DNA of 48,108 nt, taken from contig JAGXBH010000014.1 of the NCBI GenBank assembly GCA_018971185.1, positions 1 to 48,108 on the forward strand. The letters are read 5' to 3'. This document shows positions 13,622-22,545 of the stretch, piece by piece. Numbering within the stretch: position 1 is the stretch's first letter; every line of letters begins with the position of its first letter. A program made the translations under genes and the position numbers. The DNA is from Acidobacteriota bacterium. GTDB taxonomy: Bacteria > Actinomycetota > Acidimicrobiia > Acidimicrobiales > RAAP-2. The notes beneath the pieces were generated by a model. It had not been told where the DNA came from. It made no database searches and worked only from the letters and a program-made list of their open reading frames with translations.

Positions 13622-14673
13622 CACTCCCCCTTGAACCGCTCTAGTACGCGACGAACCACGTCGGCGCCGATCCCGGGCACCAAGGCGAAACCCTCGCGCC
13701 CCGCGAGGACGAAGGCCAGGTCGTGGTGCGTCTTCTTGTCGCGCCCCATGACCGCCATGATCTCCTCGACGTCGACGTCGGGTGGGCAACGTCGAACCAG
13801 TCCGAAGTGGTCCAGCACCGCGTCGGTCTCGGCGACGACGACGTCATCGACTCGATCGAGCTCGCGCGCCAGACGCGCCGCGAAGGCCACACCGATGGCC
13901 ACCGCCTCGCCGTGACGCAATTCCTCGCTGTCGCGGGCCAGGGCCACGAGCTCCAGGGCGTGTCCCAAGGTGTGACCGTAGTTGAGTAGCGCCCGCTCGC
14001 CGGTCGTCTCGAACTCGTCGGCCGCCACGATGCGCGCCTTCAACGCCACCGACATCTCGATGAGCTCGTCGAGCGTCGCCGCGTCGAGGTCGGCGCGGGG
14101 ACGCCCCGCGAGTAGCCAACACTTGGCGACCTCGCCCATGCCCGCGACTCGCTCGCGCTCGTTCAGGGTCCTTAGCGTCGCACTGTCGCACCAGACGCCC
14201 GCCGGTTGGTGGAAGGCGCCCACCAGGTTCTTACCGGCGGCGATGTTGACGGCGGTCTTGCCGCCGATGGCGGCGTCGACCTGACCCACCACGCTCGTGG
14301 GCACCTGCAGCACCGCGACGCCGCGCAGGTACACCGCGGCGGCGAAGCCCGCGAGGTCGGTGATCGCCCCTCCCCCCACGCCCACGACCACGTCGTGACG
14401 CGAGACGTGGTGGTGCGCGAGCGCCTCGCAGACCCGCTCGAGACTCGAAAGCGTCTTGGCCGCCTCGCCGTCGGCGACCTCGACGATCGCGGTCGTGATA
14501 TCGAAGTCCTCCGCCAGGTCGAACCACGGCTGACGACGGATCTCGGGCGAAGTGATGATCACCGCGACGCGCGCGCGCGCCAGTCGTTCCCGGACGAATC
14601 GACCCACCTCGTGACGTACCCCGTCGCCGAGGCTGACCTCGTAGGGGGTGCTGAGGTCGACGCGGATCCTCAC
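13621..14673 (-). CDS. aroB: 3-dehydroquinate synthase
   Basis: 350 residues from the GTG at 14673, which overlaps the aroK stop as GTGA; longer upstream frames are Arg-rich shadow of aroK. The NAD-binding GVGGGAITDLAGFAAA and the metal-ligand region (YGHTLGHALE, H..GEAV) are intact. Converts DAHP to 3-dehydroquinate with a bound metal and NAD. Second shikimate-pathway enzyme, in the run aroC-aroK-aroB-aroQ. Confidence 0.96.
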   Translation of the reverse strand: MRIRVDLSTPYEVSLGDGVRHEVGRFVRERLARARVAVIITSPEIRRQPWFDLAEDFDITTAIVEVADGEAAKTLSSLERVCEALAHHHVSRHDVVVGVGGGAITDLAGFAAAVYLRGVAVLQVPTSVVGQVDAAIGGKTAVNIAAGKNLVGAFHQPAGVWCDSATLRTLNERERVAGMGEVAKCWLLAGRPRADLDAATLDELIEMSVALKARIVAADEFETTGERALLNYGHTLGHALELVALARDSEELRHGEAVAIGVAFAARLARELDRVDDVVVAETDAVLDHFGLVRRCPPDVDVEEIMAVMGRDKKTHHDLAFVLAGREGFALVPGIGADVVRRVLERFKGE

Positions 14674-15176
14674 GAGCGCGAGTCCTCGCGTTCGACGAGA
14701 CGCACCAGGTCGCCCACGACGTCGTCGACCTCGCGGTCCGCGTCGACCCGCTGGCGGCTCACCTGCCGATACCATTCGCTACGCTCGCGTCGCAGCTCGA
14801 CCAGGCGCTGGGCGGGATGCTCGCCCAGTAGCGGCCGGTCCCCCTCGCCCACTCGTCGCAGCAGCGTCTCGTCGGCGCAATCGAGCCAGAGGGTGAACTC
14901 GCGCTCGAGGACTTCGCGCGCCGCAGCGCTGACGACGATCCCGCCACCGGTCGCCACCACCCCTGCCGTCTCGAGGGCCGAGTGGAGCGCCACGAGCTCG
15001 CGTTCGCGAAACCGCACCTCACCCTCGCGGCGCAGGTAATCGGCCACGCGCACTCCTTCGCGCTCGGCGAAGACCTCGTCGGTGTCGCGGAACTCCTGAT
15101 CCATCGCGAGCGCGAGGGCGCGACCCACGGTGGTCTTTCCCGATCCCGGTAGGCCGACCAGGACGATGCGGTCCAC
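14670..15176 (-). CDS. aroK: Shikimate kinase
   Basis: 168 residues. Walker A GLPGSGKTTVGRALA, the shikimate-binding DTDEVF, FRERE and ATGGGIV motifs, and a lid Arg (EGDRPLL) are present. Phosphorylates shikimate. The GTG at 15176 starts 2 bases after the aroC stop, and the stop overlaps the aroB start. Confidence 0.95.
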   Translation of the reverse strand: MDRIVLVGLPGSGKTTVGRALALAMDQEFRDTDEVFAEREGVRVADYLRREGEVRFRERELVALHSALETAGVVATGGGIVVSAAAREVLEREFTLWLDCADETLLRRVGEGDRPLLGEHPAQRLVELRRERSEWYRQVSRQRVDADREVDDVVGDLVRLVEREDSRS

Positions 15177-15178
15177 GA

Positions 15179-16369
15179 CTACGCCGGACGTGCCGATGAG
15201 GCGGTCGAACCCAAGTGGTCGACGTAATTGGCGTGATTGCGCTCGAACTCCTCGAGCGAGTCACCCCCGAACTTGCGCAGGGCCTCACCGGCGATCACCA
15301 CTGCCATCATCGCTTCCGCGACGACCCCCAGCGCCGGCACCGCGGTGACGTCCGTGCGCTCCTTGAACGAGACCGTGGACTCCCCCGTGGCGACGTCCAC
15401 GGTCTCGAGCACCGGTCGATTCAGCGTGGCGAGCGGCTTCATCGCCGCCTTGGCGATGAGGGGCGCCCCCGAGGTCATCCCGCCCTCGAGCCCGCCCGCG
15501 TGGTCACTGCGACGCACGAAGCCCCCGGTGCGCCGCGCCTCCTCGTCGCGAGCGATGGCGTCGTGGGCCTGACTGCCGCGCTGGGCCGCCTGGGCCATCC
15601 CGTCGCCGATCTCGACGGCCTTCACGGCCTGGATGCTCATCAGCGCCCCCGCGAGCAGACCGTCCATCTTGCGATCCCAGTGGACGTAGCTGCCCAGCCC
15701 CACGGGCACGCCGTAGGCGATGACCTCCACGATGCCCCCGAGGGAGTCCCCCTCCTTGGCCGCCGCCTTGATCTCGCGCACCATTTCCTCCGCGCTCGAG
15801 GGATCGAAGCAACGAACCTCGCTCGCGTCCACGGTCGCGAGGTCCTCGGGACCGGGGCGCGCGTCGCTCGGCGCGGCCACGTCGCCGATGCGCACCACGT
15901 GCGAGACGACGCTCACCCCGATGCGACGGATCAGGGCCTTGGCGAGGGCCCCGGCCACCACCCGCGCGGCCGTCTCGCGCGCGCTCGCGCGCTCGAGCAC
16001 GTCGCGAGCGTCATCGAAGGCGTACTTCTGCATCCCGACGAGGTCGGCGTGACCCGGCCGAGGAGTGGACAGCCTCTTCGCGGGCGTGCCCGGCGCCGCC
16101 GACATCTCGGTCTCCCACTTGGGCCATTCGGAGTTGAGGATCTCGATCGCGACGGGCGAACCGAGTGTGCGGCCGTGGCGGATACCGCCGGTCAGGCGCA
16201 GCACGTCGCGCTCGAAGCGCATGCGCGGGCCGCGGCCGAATCCCAGACGTCGGCGGGCGAGCTCCTCGCCCACCTCCTCCTCGGTGATGGGTAGACCCGC
16301 CGGGAGACCCTCGACGATGACGGTGAGTGAGGGCCCGTGGCTTTCGCCAGCAGTCAAGAAGCGCAGCAT
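15179..16369 (-). CDS. aroC: Chorismate synthase
   Basis: 396 residues. FMN-site signatures GESHGPSL, RRRLGFGRGPRM, RASARETAARVVAGALA and the C-terminal RTDVTAVPALGVVAEAMMA are all present. Catalyses the last step to chorismate, which feeds both aromatic amino acids and the menaquinone genes at 20893-26257. A TAGAAT box exactly 12 bp before the ATG indicates its own leaderless promoter at the head of the aro operon. Confidence 0.97.
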   Translation of the reverse strand: MLRFLTAGESHGPSLTVIVEGLPAGLPITEEEVGEELARRRLGFGRGPRMRFERDVLRLTGGIRHGRTLGSPVAIEILNSEWPKWETEMSAAPGTPAKRLSTPRPGHADLVGMQKYAFDDARDVLERASARETAARVVAGALAKALIRRIGVSVVSHVVRIGDVAAPSDARPGPEDLATVDASEVRCFDPSSAEEMVREIKAAAKEGDSLGGIVEVIAYGVPVGLGSYVHWDRKMDGLLAGALMSIQAVKAVEIGDGMAQAAQRGSQAHDAIARDEEARRTGGFVRRSDHAGGLEGGMTSGAPLIAKAAMKPLATLNRPVLETVDVATGESTVSFKERTDVTAVPALGVVAEAMMAVVIAGEALRKFGGDSLEEFERNHANYVDHLGSTASSARPA

Positions 16370-16375
16370 CCGACG

Positions 16376-16381
16376 ATTCTA
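16376..16381 (-). promoter_or_regulatory. Candidate -10 box for leaderless aroC operon
   Basis: TAGAAT, 12 bp before the ATG at 16369; no ribosome site between. Confidence 0.55.
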
Positions 16382-16398
16382 GGAGGCGCTGGTCGACC

Positions 16399-17052
16399 CT
16401 AGTGAGCGTCCGCGTAGAACGGGTTCACCCCCGAGGCGTGATCGGTGATGTCGCGCACGTCGCTGAGCTCGGGGATCGCCGCACGCAGGGCCGTCTCGAT
16501 GCCCTGGGACAAGGTCATGCGGCTCATCGAACAGCCCTGACAGCCGCCCGACATCTTGATGTAGGCGATCCTCTGGGCGTCGTCCATGGCCACGAGGTCG
16601 GCGCGACCGCCGTGCGAGGCGATCGACGGGTTGACATCATTGTCGAGCACCGCGATGGCCAGACGAGCCAATTCGCTCTCGATCCCCATCGCCAGGATCT
16701 CGGCGGGCACTCCCGGATTGAGCTCCTCGCTGGTGGGGTGATTGGGATTGACGAGGACCAATCCCCCGCCACCGTCGGTGGCGAACTCGAGGCGACTACC
16801 GCGCAGGCGATCCACGCTCGCGCGCGGGACGACGATCGTGATCTCGCCGTCACGTCCGACCGCGGCGCCCTCGGGGGCGTCGGCCAGATCCGAGAAGTAC
16901 AGGTCGTAGGTGTAGCCGGTGCCCATGGTGCCCGTGACCTCCACCCATAGCGCCAGGGAACTGCTCATCTCCTCGTTGGCCAGTGCGTCGAGGACGACGT
17001 TGCGCGCCTCGTCGCTGAGCGCGAGCACGTCAAAGGAAGGGGCCGGTGTCAT
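16399..17052 (-). CDS. NfuA-like Fe-S cluster carrier (degenerate HesB-like + NifU domain)
   Basis: 217 residues. The C-terminal NifU domain has C171-QG-C174 in SGGCQGCSMSRMTL, the pair that holds a bridging [4Fe-4S] cluster in Nfu dimers. The N-terminal ~105 residues look like an A-type/HesB fold without its cysteines, the domain order of NfuA. Delivers clusters to apo-enzymes in the cytosol. A TAGACT box 12 bp before the ATG marks a leaderless transcript, divergent from 17103 with only 50 bp between starts. Confidence 0.88.
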   Translation of the reverse strand: MTPAPSFDVLALSDEARNVVLDALANEEMSSSLALWVEVTGTMGTGYTYDLYFSDLADAPEGAAVGRDGEITIVVPRASVDRLRGSRLEFATDGGGGLVLVNPNHPTSEELNPGVPAEILAMGIESELARLAIAVLDNDVNPSIASHGGRADLVAMDDAQRIAYIKMSGGCQGCSMSRMTLSQGIETALRAAIPELSDVRDITDHASGVNPFYADAH

Positions 17053-17058
17053 GGGCCC

Positions 17059-17064
17059 AGTCTA
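17059..17064 (-). promoter_or_regulatory. Candidate -10 box for leaderless nfuA-like gene
   Basis: TAGACT, 12 bp before the ATG at 17052. Confidence 0.55.
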
Positions 17065-17090
17065 CGGCGGGTCTCGCGCCAGCGAACGGG

Positions 17091-17096
17091 TATCTT
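17091..17096 (+). promoter_or_regulatory. Candidate -10 box for leaderless gene at 17103
   Basis: TATCTT, 12 bp before the GTG at 17103. Confidence 0.5.
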
Positions 17097-17102
17097 CTAG
17101 GG

Positions 17103-17840
17103 GTGACCACCATTCCCCTCGACGCCCACGAATGGGTCAGTTTCGACGACACCGCCAGCGACCGTACCTGGATGGTCGACGCCACGTTCATCGAGAGCAA
17201 TTGGACCTGCATCTTCAACAACGGCTGCCAGGGCGTGCTGACTGGACCCACGCCCGAACTCGCCCAGGGATGTTGCAGTTACGGCGCCCACTTCACCGAC
17301 GACGCCGACCGCCAGCGCGTGGAACTCGCCGCGTTGCGCCTGAGCGATGAACAGTGGCAGTTCAAGTCGCGCGCCAAGAAGAACGGGACGACCAAGACCA
17401 AGAAGAACGGTGAGTCGACCACCCGACTGGTCGACGACGCGTGCATTTTCCTCAACCGGCCCGGTTTCGCGCGCGGACCGGGCTGCGCGCTGCACGTCCT
17501 AGCGATGGACAACGGCGAGAGCTACATCCCGCTCAAGCCCGAGGTCTGCTGGCAGCTGCCGCTGCGACGCGAGGACGTGATCCTCGACAACGGACACGTG
17601 GTGACGCGCATCGCCCAATGGGACCGCCCCGATTGGGGCGAGGGCGGCGCCGAGTTCCACTGGTGGTGCACCGAGGACCCCGCCGCTTTCCGTGGCGCCA
17701 CCCGCGTCATCGACTCGATGGCCGACGAGCTCATCGCCATCATGGGCGACGAATCCTACGCACACCTCCTGGCGCTGATCAACCAGCGATCCCAGCGAGG
17801 CACGCCGCTGGCGCACCCCGTCGTGCGACGCCGCGCCTAG
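17103..17840 (+). CDS. Cysteine-rich protein of unknown function (DUF3109/YkgJ-like pattern)
   Basis: 245 residues from a GTG placed 12 bp after TATCTT; a longer frame from 17046 would run into the divergent promoter. Cysteines C36, C42, C57, C58 near the N-terminus and three more in DDACIFL, RGPGCALH and LKPEVCWQLPL resemble the metal- or cluster-binding pattern of DUF3109/YkgJ proteins. A Lys/Gly/Thr-rich insert (about 104-119) looks like a flexible loop. The divergent Fe-S carrier gene hints at a cluster-bearing protein. Function unknown. Its stop shares CTAG with the next, convergent gene. Confidence 0.75.
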   Translation: MTTIPLDAHEWVSFDDTASDRTWMVDATFIESNWTCIFNNGCQGVLTGPTPELAQGCCSYGAHFTDDADRQRVELAALRLSDEQWQFKSRAKKNGTTKTKKNGESTTRLVDDACIFLNRPGFARGPGCALHVLAMDNGESYIPLKPEVCWQLPLRREDVILDNGHVVTRIAQWDRPDWGEGGAEFHWWCTEDPAAFRGATRVIDSMADELIAIMGDESYAHLLALINQRSQRGTPLAHPVVRRRA

Positions 17841-18049
17841 TTCTCGGCGGCGAGTGGGTCCTCTTCGTTGAAACTGGGACGGGGCAGGGACCCGAGGATC
17901 TCGTCGTAGCGGTCCTCCTCCGCGAGGCACCACGTCGCGTGGACATCCTCGGGCGCCGCGCCGCATTCGACGCACGTCGTGGCACGCGGACCCGTGGAAC
18001 GCTTGAGTTCGCGAGCTTCAACAAACCGACGGTGGCGGCCTTTTTTCAC
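17837..18049 (-). CDS. 70-residue CxxC protein, unknown
   Basis: GTG start with GAGGAG 6 bases upstream. A basic N-terminus (MKKGRHRRFVEARELKR) is followed by C26-VE-C29 and C41, then an acidic tail. Three cysteines plus H37 could make one zinc site. Stop codon overlaps that of the cysteine-rich gene at 17103 by 4 bp. I do not recognise a family. Confidence 0.6.
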   Translation of the reverse strand: MKKGRHRRFVEARELKRSTGPRATTCVECGAAPEDVHATWCLAEEDRYDEILGSLPRPSFNEEDPLAAEN

Positions 18050-18151
18050 GTCAACTCCTCACTGGCCGCGGTCCATAACTGGCGGCGGCCCAGACTCAGC
18101 ACCACTGAGCCGGACACCCATTGTACCAACTCAGCCCCGAGCTCGAACCCC

Positions 18152-18157
18152 TAACAT
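18152..18157 (+). promoter_or_regulatory. Candidate -10 box for leaderless gene at 18164
   Basis: TAACAT, 12 bp before the GTG at 18164. Confidence 0.45.
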
Positions 18158-18163
18158 GGCCGC

Positions 18164-18406
18164 GTGAACGAGTTCAACCCCGATGAGATGATTGCGCGTT
18201 TCCGCGAGCGAGCCGAGGCCGTGCGCCGTCGCGGACTCCCCCCGGTCGAAGGTCCGGACCGTCAACGATTCCTCCAGGCCGCCACCACCGATTTCCAGGA
18301 CTTCGCGATGCTCGGAGACGCCACGGCGACCCTCGTCGACGGGATCCTACGACTGGAGATCGACCTACGACCACGGCCGACCGGCGCGACGGAGACACCG
18401 GCCTAG
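18164..18406 (+). CDS. Small hypothetical protein, 80 residues
   Basis: Amphipathic helical N-terminal half (EMIARFRERAEAVRRRGLPP), then TTDFQDFAMLGDATATLVDG and a short Pro/Arg tail. No membrane span, cysteines or recognised domain. Support comes from codon use, the TAACAT box 12 bp upstream, and the 4-bp CTAG stop overlap with the lipoprotein gene. Confidence 0.65.
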   Translation: MNEFNPDEMIARFRERAEAVRRRGLPPVEGPDRQRFLQAATTDFQDFAMLGDATATLVDGILRLEIDLRPRPTGATETPA

Positions 18407-18852
18407 CCGGTACGTAGCGTTCCCACCCGCGCCTGCGCCTCGGCGAGTTCGGCGCCGGCGCGTCGCAGGTACGCGATGGCCCGACGTCGTTTGCTCGACG
18501 AGTGCGCCGCCTGGTAGCACACGTTGGCCCCGTCGCCGAGGTCCGTGTAGGCCGCCGAGAGCAACGACGTGGTCTGCGCGTCGGGCGTGGGCAGCGCCGC
18601 GTTCGCCTGGAGCGTCTCGAGGTCCAAGACCGCGCAGACCGTGTGGAGTTGCGCCGCGGTCGAACGCGCGTCGCCCAGCGCGCTGAGGGCGTGGCGCGCG
18701 TCGAGCACCAATTGCGCGCTGTTCGACGAGAGGTTGCTGTTCGCGGCCCACGTCGAGAGCGCCGTACTCGCGCTGACCGATCCGCACGCGCTCAACGCGA
18801 GGGACGAGCCCACCACCAGCACTGCGCCGAGCGCACGCGCCAGGCGAGTCAC
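18403..18852 (-). CDS. Putative lipoprotein of unknown function
   Basis: 149 residues. A signal peptide ends in the lipobox LALSAC with C23 as the lipidation site, so it should sit on the outer face of the membrane. The rest is Ala-rich and helical, with two more cysteines (TVCAVL, NVCYQA). The GTG overlaps the tyrS stop as GTGA, so it is co-translated with tyrS; no functional link is evident. Confidence 0.78.
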   Translation of the reverse strand: MTRLARALGAVLVVGSSLALSACGSVSASTALSTWAANSNLSSNSAQLVLDARHALSALGDARSTAAQLHTVCAVLDLETLQANAALPTPDAQTTSLLSAAYTDLGDGANVCYQAAHSSSKRRRAIAYLRRAGAELAEAQARVGTLRTG

Positions 18853-20129
18853 TTAAGGACGACGAGGTGCATCTCGCGTCGACCCCGGCGCAGCACGACG
18901 TAGCGATCGTGCAAGGTGCTCCCGAGCCCCAGCGACTCGTCCGTCGCCATGCGCACGTTGTTCACGTACACGCCGCCTTGTTCGATGTAGCGTCGTGCCT
19001 CGGCCTTGGACTTGGCCAGGTCGCAACGCACGAGAAGTTCCGCCGCGTCGACACCGGAGGCGAACTCCGCACGGCTGATGGTCGAGGAGGGGGCGTCGGC
19101 CACGATGGTCAACAGCGTCGCCTCGTCGAGTTCGGCGATCGAGGGTTGGAAGAGCGTCTCGGCCGCGCGTTCGGCCCCGCGTGCCGCGTCCTCGCCGTGC
19201 ACCAGGGCCACCACCGCGTTGGCCAGCGCCCGCTGGGCGCGGCGCTCACGCGGCGCGGTCTTGGTCGCCTCGTCGAGCTCGGCGATGACGTCATGGTCGA
19301 GGAAGGTGAAGAAGCGCAGCAGCGTCGGCGTGATCGCGTCCTCGGCGTTGAGGAGGTACTGATGCATCTCGAAGGGCGAGGTGAGCGCCGCGTCGAGCCA
19401 GATGTTGGACCCCGACTCGGACTTGCCGAACTTCGTGCCGTCGGCGCGCAACAACAGCGGTGACGTCAGTCCCGCGGCGGATCGTCCGGCCGACTTGCGG
19501 ATCAACTCGGTGCCCATGGTGATGTTTCCCCACTGGTCGGAGCCGCCGAGTTGCAGGGTGCAGTCGTAGTCGATGTTGAGCCGCAAGAAGTCGTAGGCCT
19601 GCAACAACATGTAGGTGAACTCGGTGAAGGAGAGTCCAACGTCGTCACGGTCGAGGCGACTCTTGACCGAATCCTTCGCGACCATCTGGTTCACCGTGAA
19701 GTGCTTGCCGACGTCGCGCAGGAAGTCCGTCAGTGAGATCGTGGTGAGCCACGCGGCGTTGTTGAGCAGCAGCGCCTGGGACGCGCCCGCCGACGGCGAG
19801 AAGTCGAGGAACCGCGAGAGTTGACCGCGGATACCCTCGACGTTGGCGTCGATCTGCTCGGGGGTGAGCAGGGGCCGTTCCGACGCCTTGAAACTGGGGT
19901 CACCGATCATGCCCGTCCCCCCGCCCGCCAGCGCGATCGGGCGGTTCCCCGCGATCTGCAGGCGCCGCAGGTTGCACAACTGCAGGAGGCTTCCCAAGTG
20001 CAACGAGGGTGCCGTCGGGTCGAAACCGATGTAGGCCGTGACGCCCCCGGCGCTCAGCCGGTCCAGCAGCGTCTCGTCCGTGCTCTGGTGGACCAGACCA
20101 CGGAATTCCCAGTCGTCGCGCAGTCGCAT
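18849..20129 (-). CDS. tyrS: Tyrosyl-tRNA synthetase
   Basis: 426 residues, class I synthetase. The HIGH-type motif is PTAPSLHLGSLL and the KMSKS-type motif is GTKFGKS (the KFGKS subclass). The tyrosine pocket YMLLQAYDF and LQLGGSDQWGN are present, as is a C-terminal S4 RNA-binding domain (from about 355, CDLAKSKAEARRYIEQGGVYVN). A TAGACT box 13 bp before the ATG at 20129 supports this start; the open frame further upstream is antisense shadow of ccdA. Confidence 0.96.
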   Translation of the reverse strand: MRLRDDWEFRGLVHQSTDETLLDRLSAGGVTAYIGFDPTAPSLHLGSLLQLCNLRRLQIAGNRPIALAGGGTGMIGDPSFKASERPLLTPEQIDANVEGIRGQLSRFLDFSPSAGASQALLLNNAAWLTTISLTDFLRDVGKHFTVNQMVAKDSVKSRLDRDDVGLSFTEFTYMLLQAYDFLRLNIDYDCTLQLGGSDQWGNITMGTELIRKSAGRSAAGLTSPLLLRADGTKFGKSESGSNIWLDAALTSPFEMHQYLLNAEDAITPTLLRFFTFLDHDVIAELDEATKTAPRERRAQRALANAVVALVHGEDAARGAERAAETLFQPSIAELDEATLLTIVADAPSSTISRAEFASGVDAAELLVRCDLAKSKAEARRYIEQGGVYVNNVRMATDESLGLGSTLHDRYVVLRRGRREMHLVVLK

Positions 20130-20136
20130 ACGCTTC

Positions 20137-20142
20137 AGTCTA
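20137..20142 (-). promoter_or_regulatory. Candidate -10 box for leaderless tyrS
   Basis: TAGACT, 13 bp before the ATG at 20129. Confidence 0.5.
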
Positions 20143-20155
20143 CGAGGGGCGTCGA

Positions 20156-20896
20156 CTACAGACTCGACGTGGCGGGCAGGTGAATCTGCAGCCACAGCAC
20201 CCACGACTGCCAGAGCCCCGTCACCTCGGCGACGCCGATCAACACCAAGAGCGCGCCACCGACGACGCCGATGGCGCGCGCGTGACGTCGTAACCAGCTC
20301 GAGGCGCTCGACATCCACTCCGTCGCGAGCGCGGCCACCAAGAACGGGACGCCGAGTCCGAGGCAGTAGACGAAGGCCAGCATCGAACCGCGCAGCGCCG
20401 TCGCCCCCGAGGACGACGCCGCCAGGCCGTCGATCGCGGCCAAGGTCGGTCCGATGCACGGCGTCCACCCGACGGCGAAGAAGATGCCGAGCAGTGCCGC
20501 CCCCAGTACCGATGCGCGCGGGAGGAAATGCACGCGTCGTTCTCGCTGCAACCACGAAGAGGGCCACCAACCCGCGAAGAAGAATCCCAGCACGATCGTC
20601 ACGAGGCCGAAGACGATCTCGAGGGGGCGCTGGTGGGCCTTGAGCGTGTCGCCGAACTGACCGAAGAGAGCCCCGAAACTCACGAAGATCGCCGAGAAGC
20701 CCAGGATGAACGCCAGGGAGCCCACCAGGGTCCGCCCTCGCGCACCGCGCCCGTCACCGCGCGAGGCCGAGCCACCGAGGAAGGCCAAATAGCCCGGCAG
20801 GAGGGGTAGCACGCAGGGCGACACGAAGGAGACCAGACCCGCCGCGAAGGCCAGGGGGAAGGCCGCGAGCAGTGACGCCGGTAGCGAGGCGATCAT
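20156..20896 (-). CDS. ccdA: Cytochrome c biogenesis / thiol-transfer protein CcdA
   Basis: 246 residues, six membrane spans. The two conserved redox cysteines are C28 in SFVSPCVLPLLPGYL and the one in GWTPCIGPTL. CcdA moves electrons from cytosolic thioredoxin across the membrane to reduce apocytochrome c or other extracytoplasmic thiols, possibly including the CxxxC of the SCO proteins. The ATG at 20896 overlaps the menD stop (ATGA); the frame extends five codons further up, but the overlap favours 20896. Confidence 0.92.
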   Translation of the reverse strand: MIASLPASLLAAFPLAFAAGLVSFVSPCVLPLLPGYLAFLGGSASRGDGRGARGRTLVGSLAFILGFSAIFVSFGALFGQFGDTLKAHQRPLEIVFGLVTIVLGFFFAGWWPSSWLQRERRVHFLPRASVLGAALLGIFFAVGWTPCIGPTLAAIDGLAASSSGATALRGSMLAFVYCLGLGVPFLVAALATEWMSSASSWLRRHARAIGVVGGALLVLIGVAEVTGLWQSWVLWLQIHLPATSSL

Positions 20897-22545
20897 CGCC
20901 GCGACCACCATCGCGCGACGAGCGCGTTCAACTCTTCGTGGCGCACCACGTTATGAGCGCGCTCCGGCACCCGGGCGACCACCACGCTCAGTCCTCGGCG
21001 TCGAAGACCGTCATCGAGGGCGGCGCGCAGTTCCGTCGCGTTGGTCGCCGTCTCGCCGTGGTGTCCGAACGCGCGCGCCAGCTCCGCGAGGTCGTGGCGC
21101 CGCGGCGTGGCGAAGAGTTCGTCGAACTGCGCCGAAGGCAACTGTCGCGCCTGGGCCAGGAAGGAGAAGATCCCTCCCCCGGCGTTGTCACTCACCACCA
21201 GCACCGCGCTGGTGGAGCGCCCGGGATCCTCCACGAGAGCCGAGACGTCGTGCAACATCGTCACGTCGCCCACGAGACCGATGGCCGAGGAACCCTGGGC
21301 GACGCCGAGGAACGTCGACACCACGCCGTCGATCCCGTTGGCCCCGCGATTGGCGTAGACCCCACCCTCGCGCGTCTCACCCCACCATTCTACGTCGCGG
21401 ATGGGCATCGATGACCCGACCACGAGGTCGCAGCGCGCCGCGTTGGCCGCCCTCACCACGAGGCGCGCCACGAGGATCTCGTCGAAGTGCCCGTCGCACC
21501 ATTCCTCCAACTCGCGCCCCAGCGACTCGCTCGCCTCGCGCCACATCGCAGCGAAGGTCGCATCACCCCGGTGCGCGGCGAGGGACGCGTCAATGGTCCC
21601 GGCGATCCGGCGCGTCACCACCGCGTCGGGGTCGGCGACCGATCGCGCTCCCTCGAGAGCGATCACCGCGACACCACTGGTGGCGAGTCGCTGCGCGAGG
21701 GACTTCGACGCGGGCACGCCCCCCAGGCGCACGATCACGTCGGGGCGCAGGGTCGACCAGATCTCATCGTGCCGTACGAGCGGGTCGGCGTAGGCCAGCG
21801 ATCCGGCGGCGGTCGCGTCTCCCAGCACCACCCAGTGGGCGTCGTGGGCGGCTCGGATCGTCTCGGGCGACGTCCCAGCCCCGACGACACAGAGCACCCG
21901 CTGGCCCCCGACGTCGATTGGTGCCGGCGGGTACGCGGGCGCGGTCGCGGCGACGACGTCCTCGAGCGACGGAGGCAGTCCGAGGGGCGCCGACAACAGC
22001 GGTTCGACGAAGGCGGCGTTGAGATGCACCGGCCCCGGCGGATTCGTCACGCCGGCGGCGTGGCGCCACAGGCGACCTGCCAGGGGACGCCACGAGGTCG
22101 ACGCGTCCAGGCGCGCCACGCCGGGCTCCTCGTAGAGGCGCACCTTGTTCCCGTAGAGATGTTGCTGGTCGATCGTCTGGGGCGCGCCCACGCCGTGCAA
22201 CTCGGGCGGACGATCGGCGGTGAGCACCATCAGCGCCACGCCCGCGAGATCAGCCTCGGCGACCGCGGCGTGGACCTCGGCCGCGGCGGTGCCGCTGGTG
22301 ACCACAATGGCGACCGGTCGACGCGTGCGCAGCGCGCGACCCAGCGCGAAGAAGGCGGCACTGCGCTCGTCGATGCGCACGTGCACCGCGACACCTCCGT
22401 GCTGGGCGAACGCCACGCTCAGGGGCGTCGACCGCGACCCCGGACAGATCACCGCGTCGCGCAACCCCAGCCGGTGCCACTCGTCCACCAGCGTCGCGAC
22501 GAACGTTGCCTGGACGGCACTGACGTTGGGTACGCTCTCTTGCAA
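20893..22545 (-). CDS. menD: SEPHCHC synthase (MenD)
   Basis: About 550 residues, thiamin-diphosphate enzyme joining isochorismate and 2-oxoglutarate in menaquinone synthesis. Signature CPGSRSTPLSVAF, glutamate of the TPP site in IDERSAAFFALG, VTSGTAAAEVHAAV, GSSMPIRDVEWW and the Mg-TPP motif GDVTMLHDVSAL..N are clear. The start is probably the TTG at 22545 (GAGGAG 5 bases upstream); the GTG at 22551 lies immediately after that site. The gene begins on the same base as the divergent menH. Confidence 0.95.
   Translation of the reverse strand: MQESVPNVSAVQATFVATLVDEWHRLGLRDAVICPGSRSTPLSVAFAQHGGVAVHVRIDERSAAFFALGRALRTRRPVAIVVTSGTAAAEVHAAVAEADLAGVALMVLTADRPPELHGVGAPQTIDQQHLYGNKVRLYEEPGVARLDASTSWRPLAGRLWRHAAGVTNPPGPVHLNAAFVEPLLSAPLGLPPSLEDVVAATAPAYPPAPIDVGGQRVLCVVGAGTSPETIRAAHDAHWVVLGDATAAGSLAYADPLVRHDEIWSTLRPDVIVRLGGVPASKSLAQRLATSGVAVIALEGARSVADPDAVVTRRIAGTIDASLAAHRGDATFAAMWREASESLGRELEEWCDGHFDEILVARLVVRAANAARCDLVVGSSMPIRDVEWWGETREGGVYANRGANGIDGVVSTFLGVAQGSSAIGLVGDVTMLHDVSALVEDPGRSTSAVLVVSDNAGGGIFSFLAQARQLPSAQFDELFATPRRHDLAELARAFGHHGETATNATELRAALDDGLRRRGLSVVVARVPERAHNVVRHEELNALVARWWSRR
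22531..22536 (+). promoter_or_regulatory. Candidate -10 box for leaderless menH
   Basis: TACGCT, 14 bp before the ATG at 22545, inside the first codons of the oppositely transcribed menD. Confidence 0.4.

Noticed and set aside
17779..18024. 81-codon reverse frame overlapping the CxxC small protein
   Set aside because: Arg/Ser/Pro-rich, lacks a ribosome site, and would overlap 17103-17840 by 62 bp; the neighbouring frame has GAGGAG and a coherent cysteine pattern.
20130..20570. N-terminal extension of tyrS
   Set aside because: Arg-rich shadow of ccdA; TyrRS homology starts at 20129, 13 bp after a TAGACT box.
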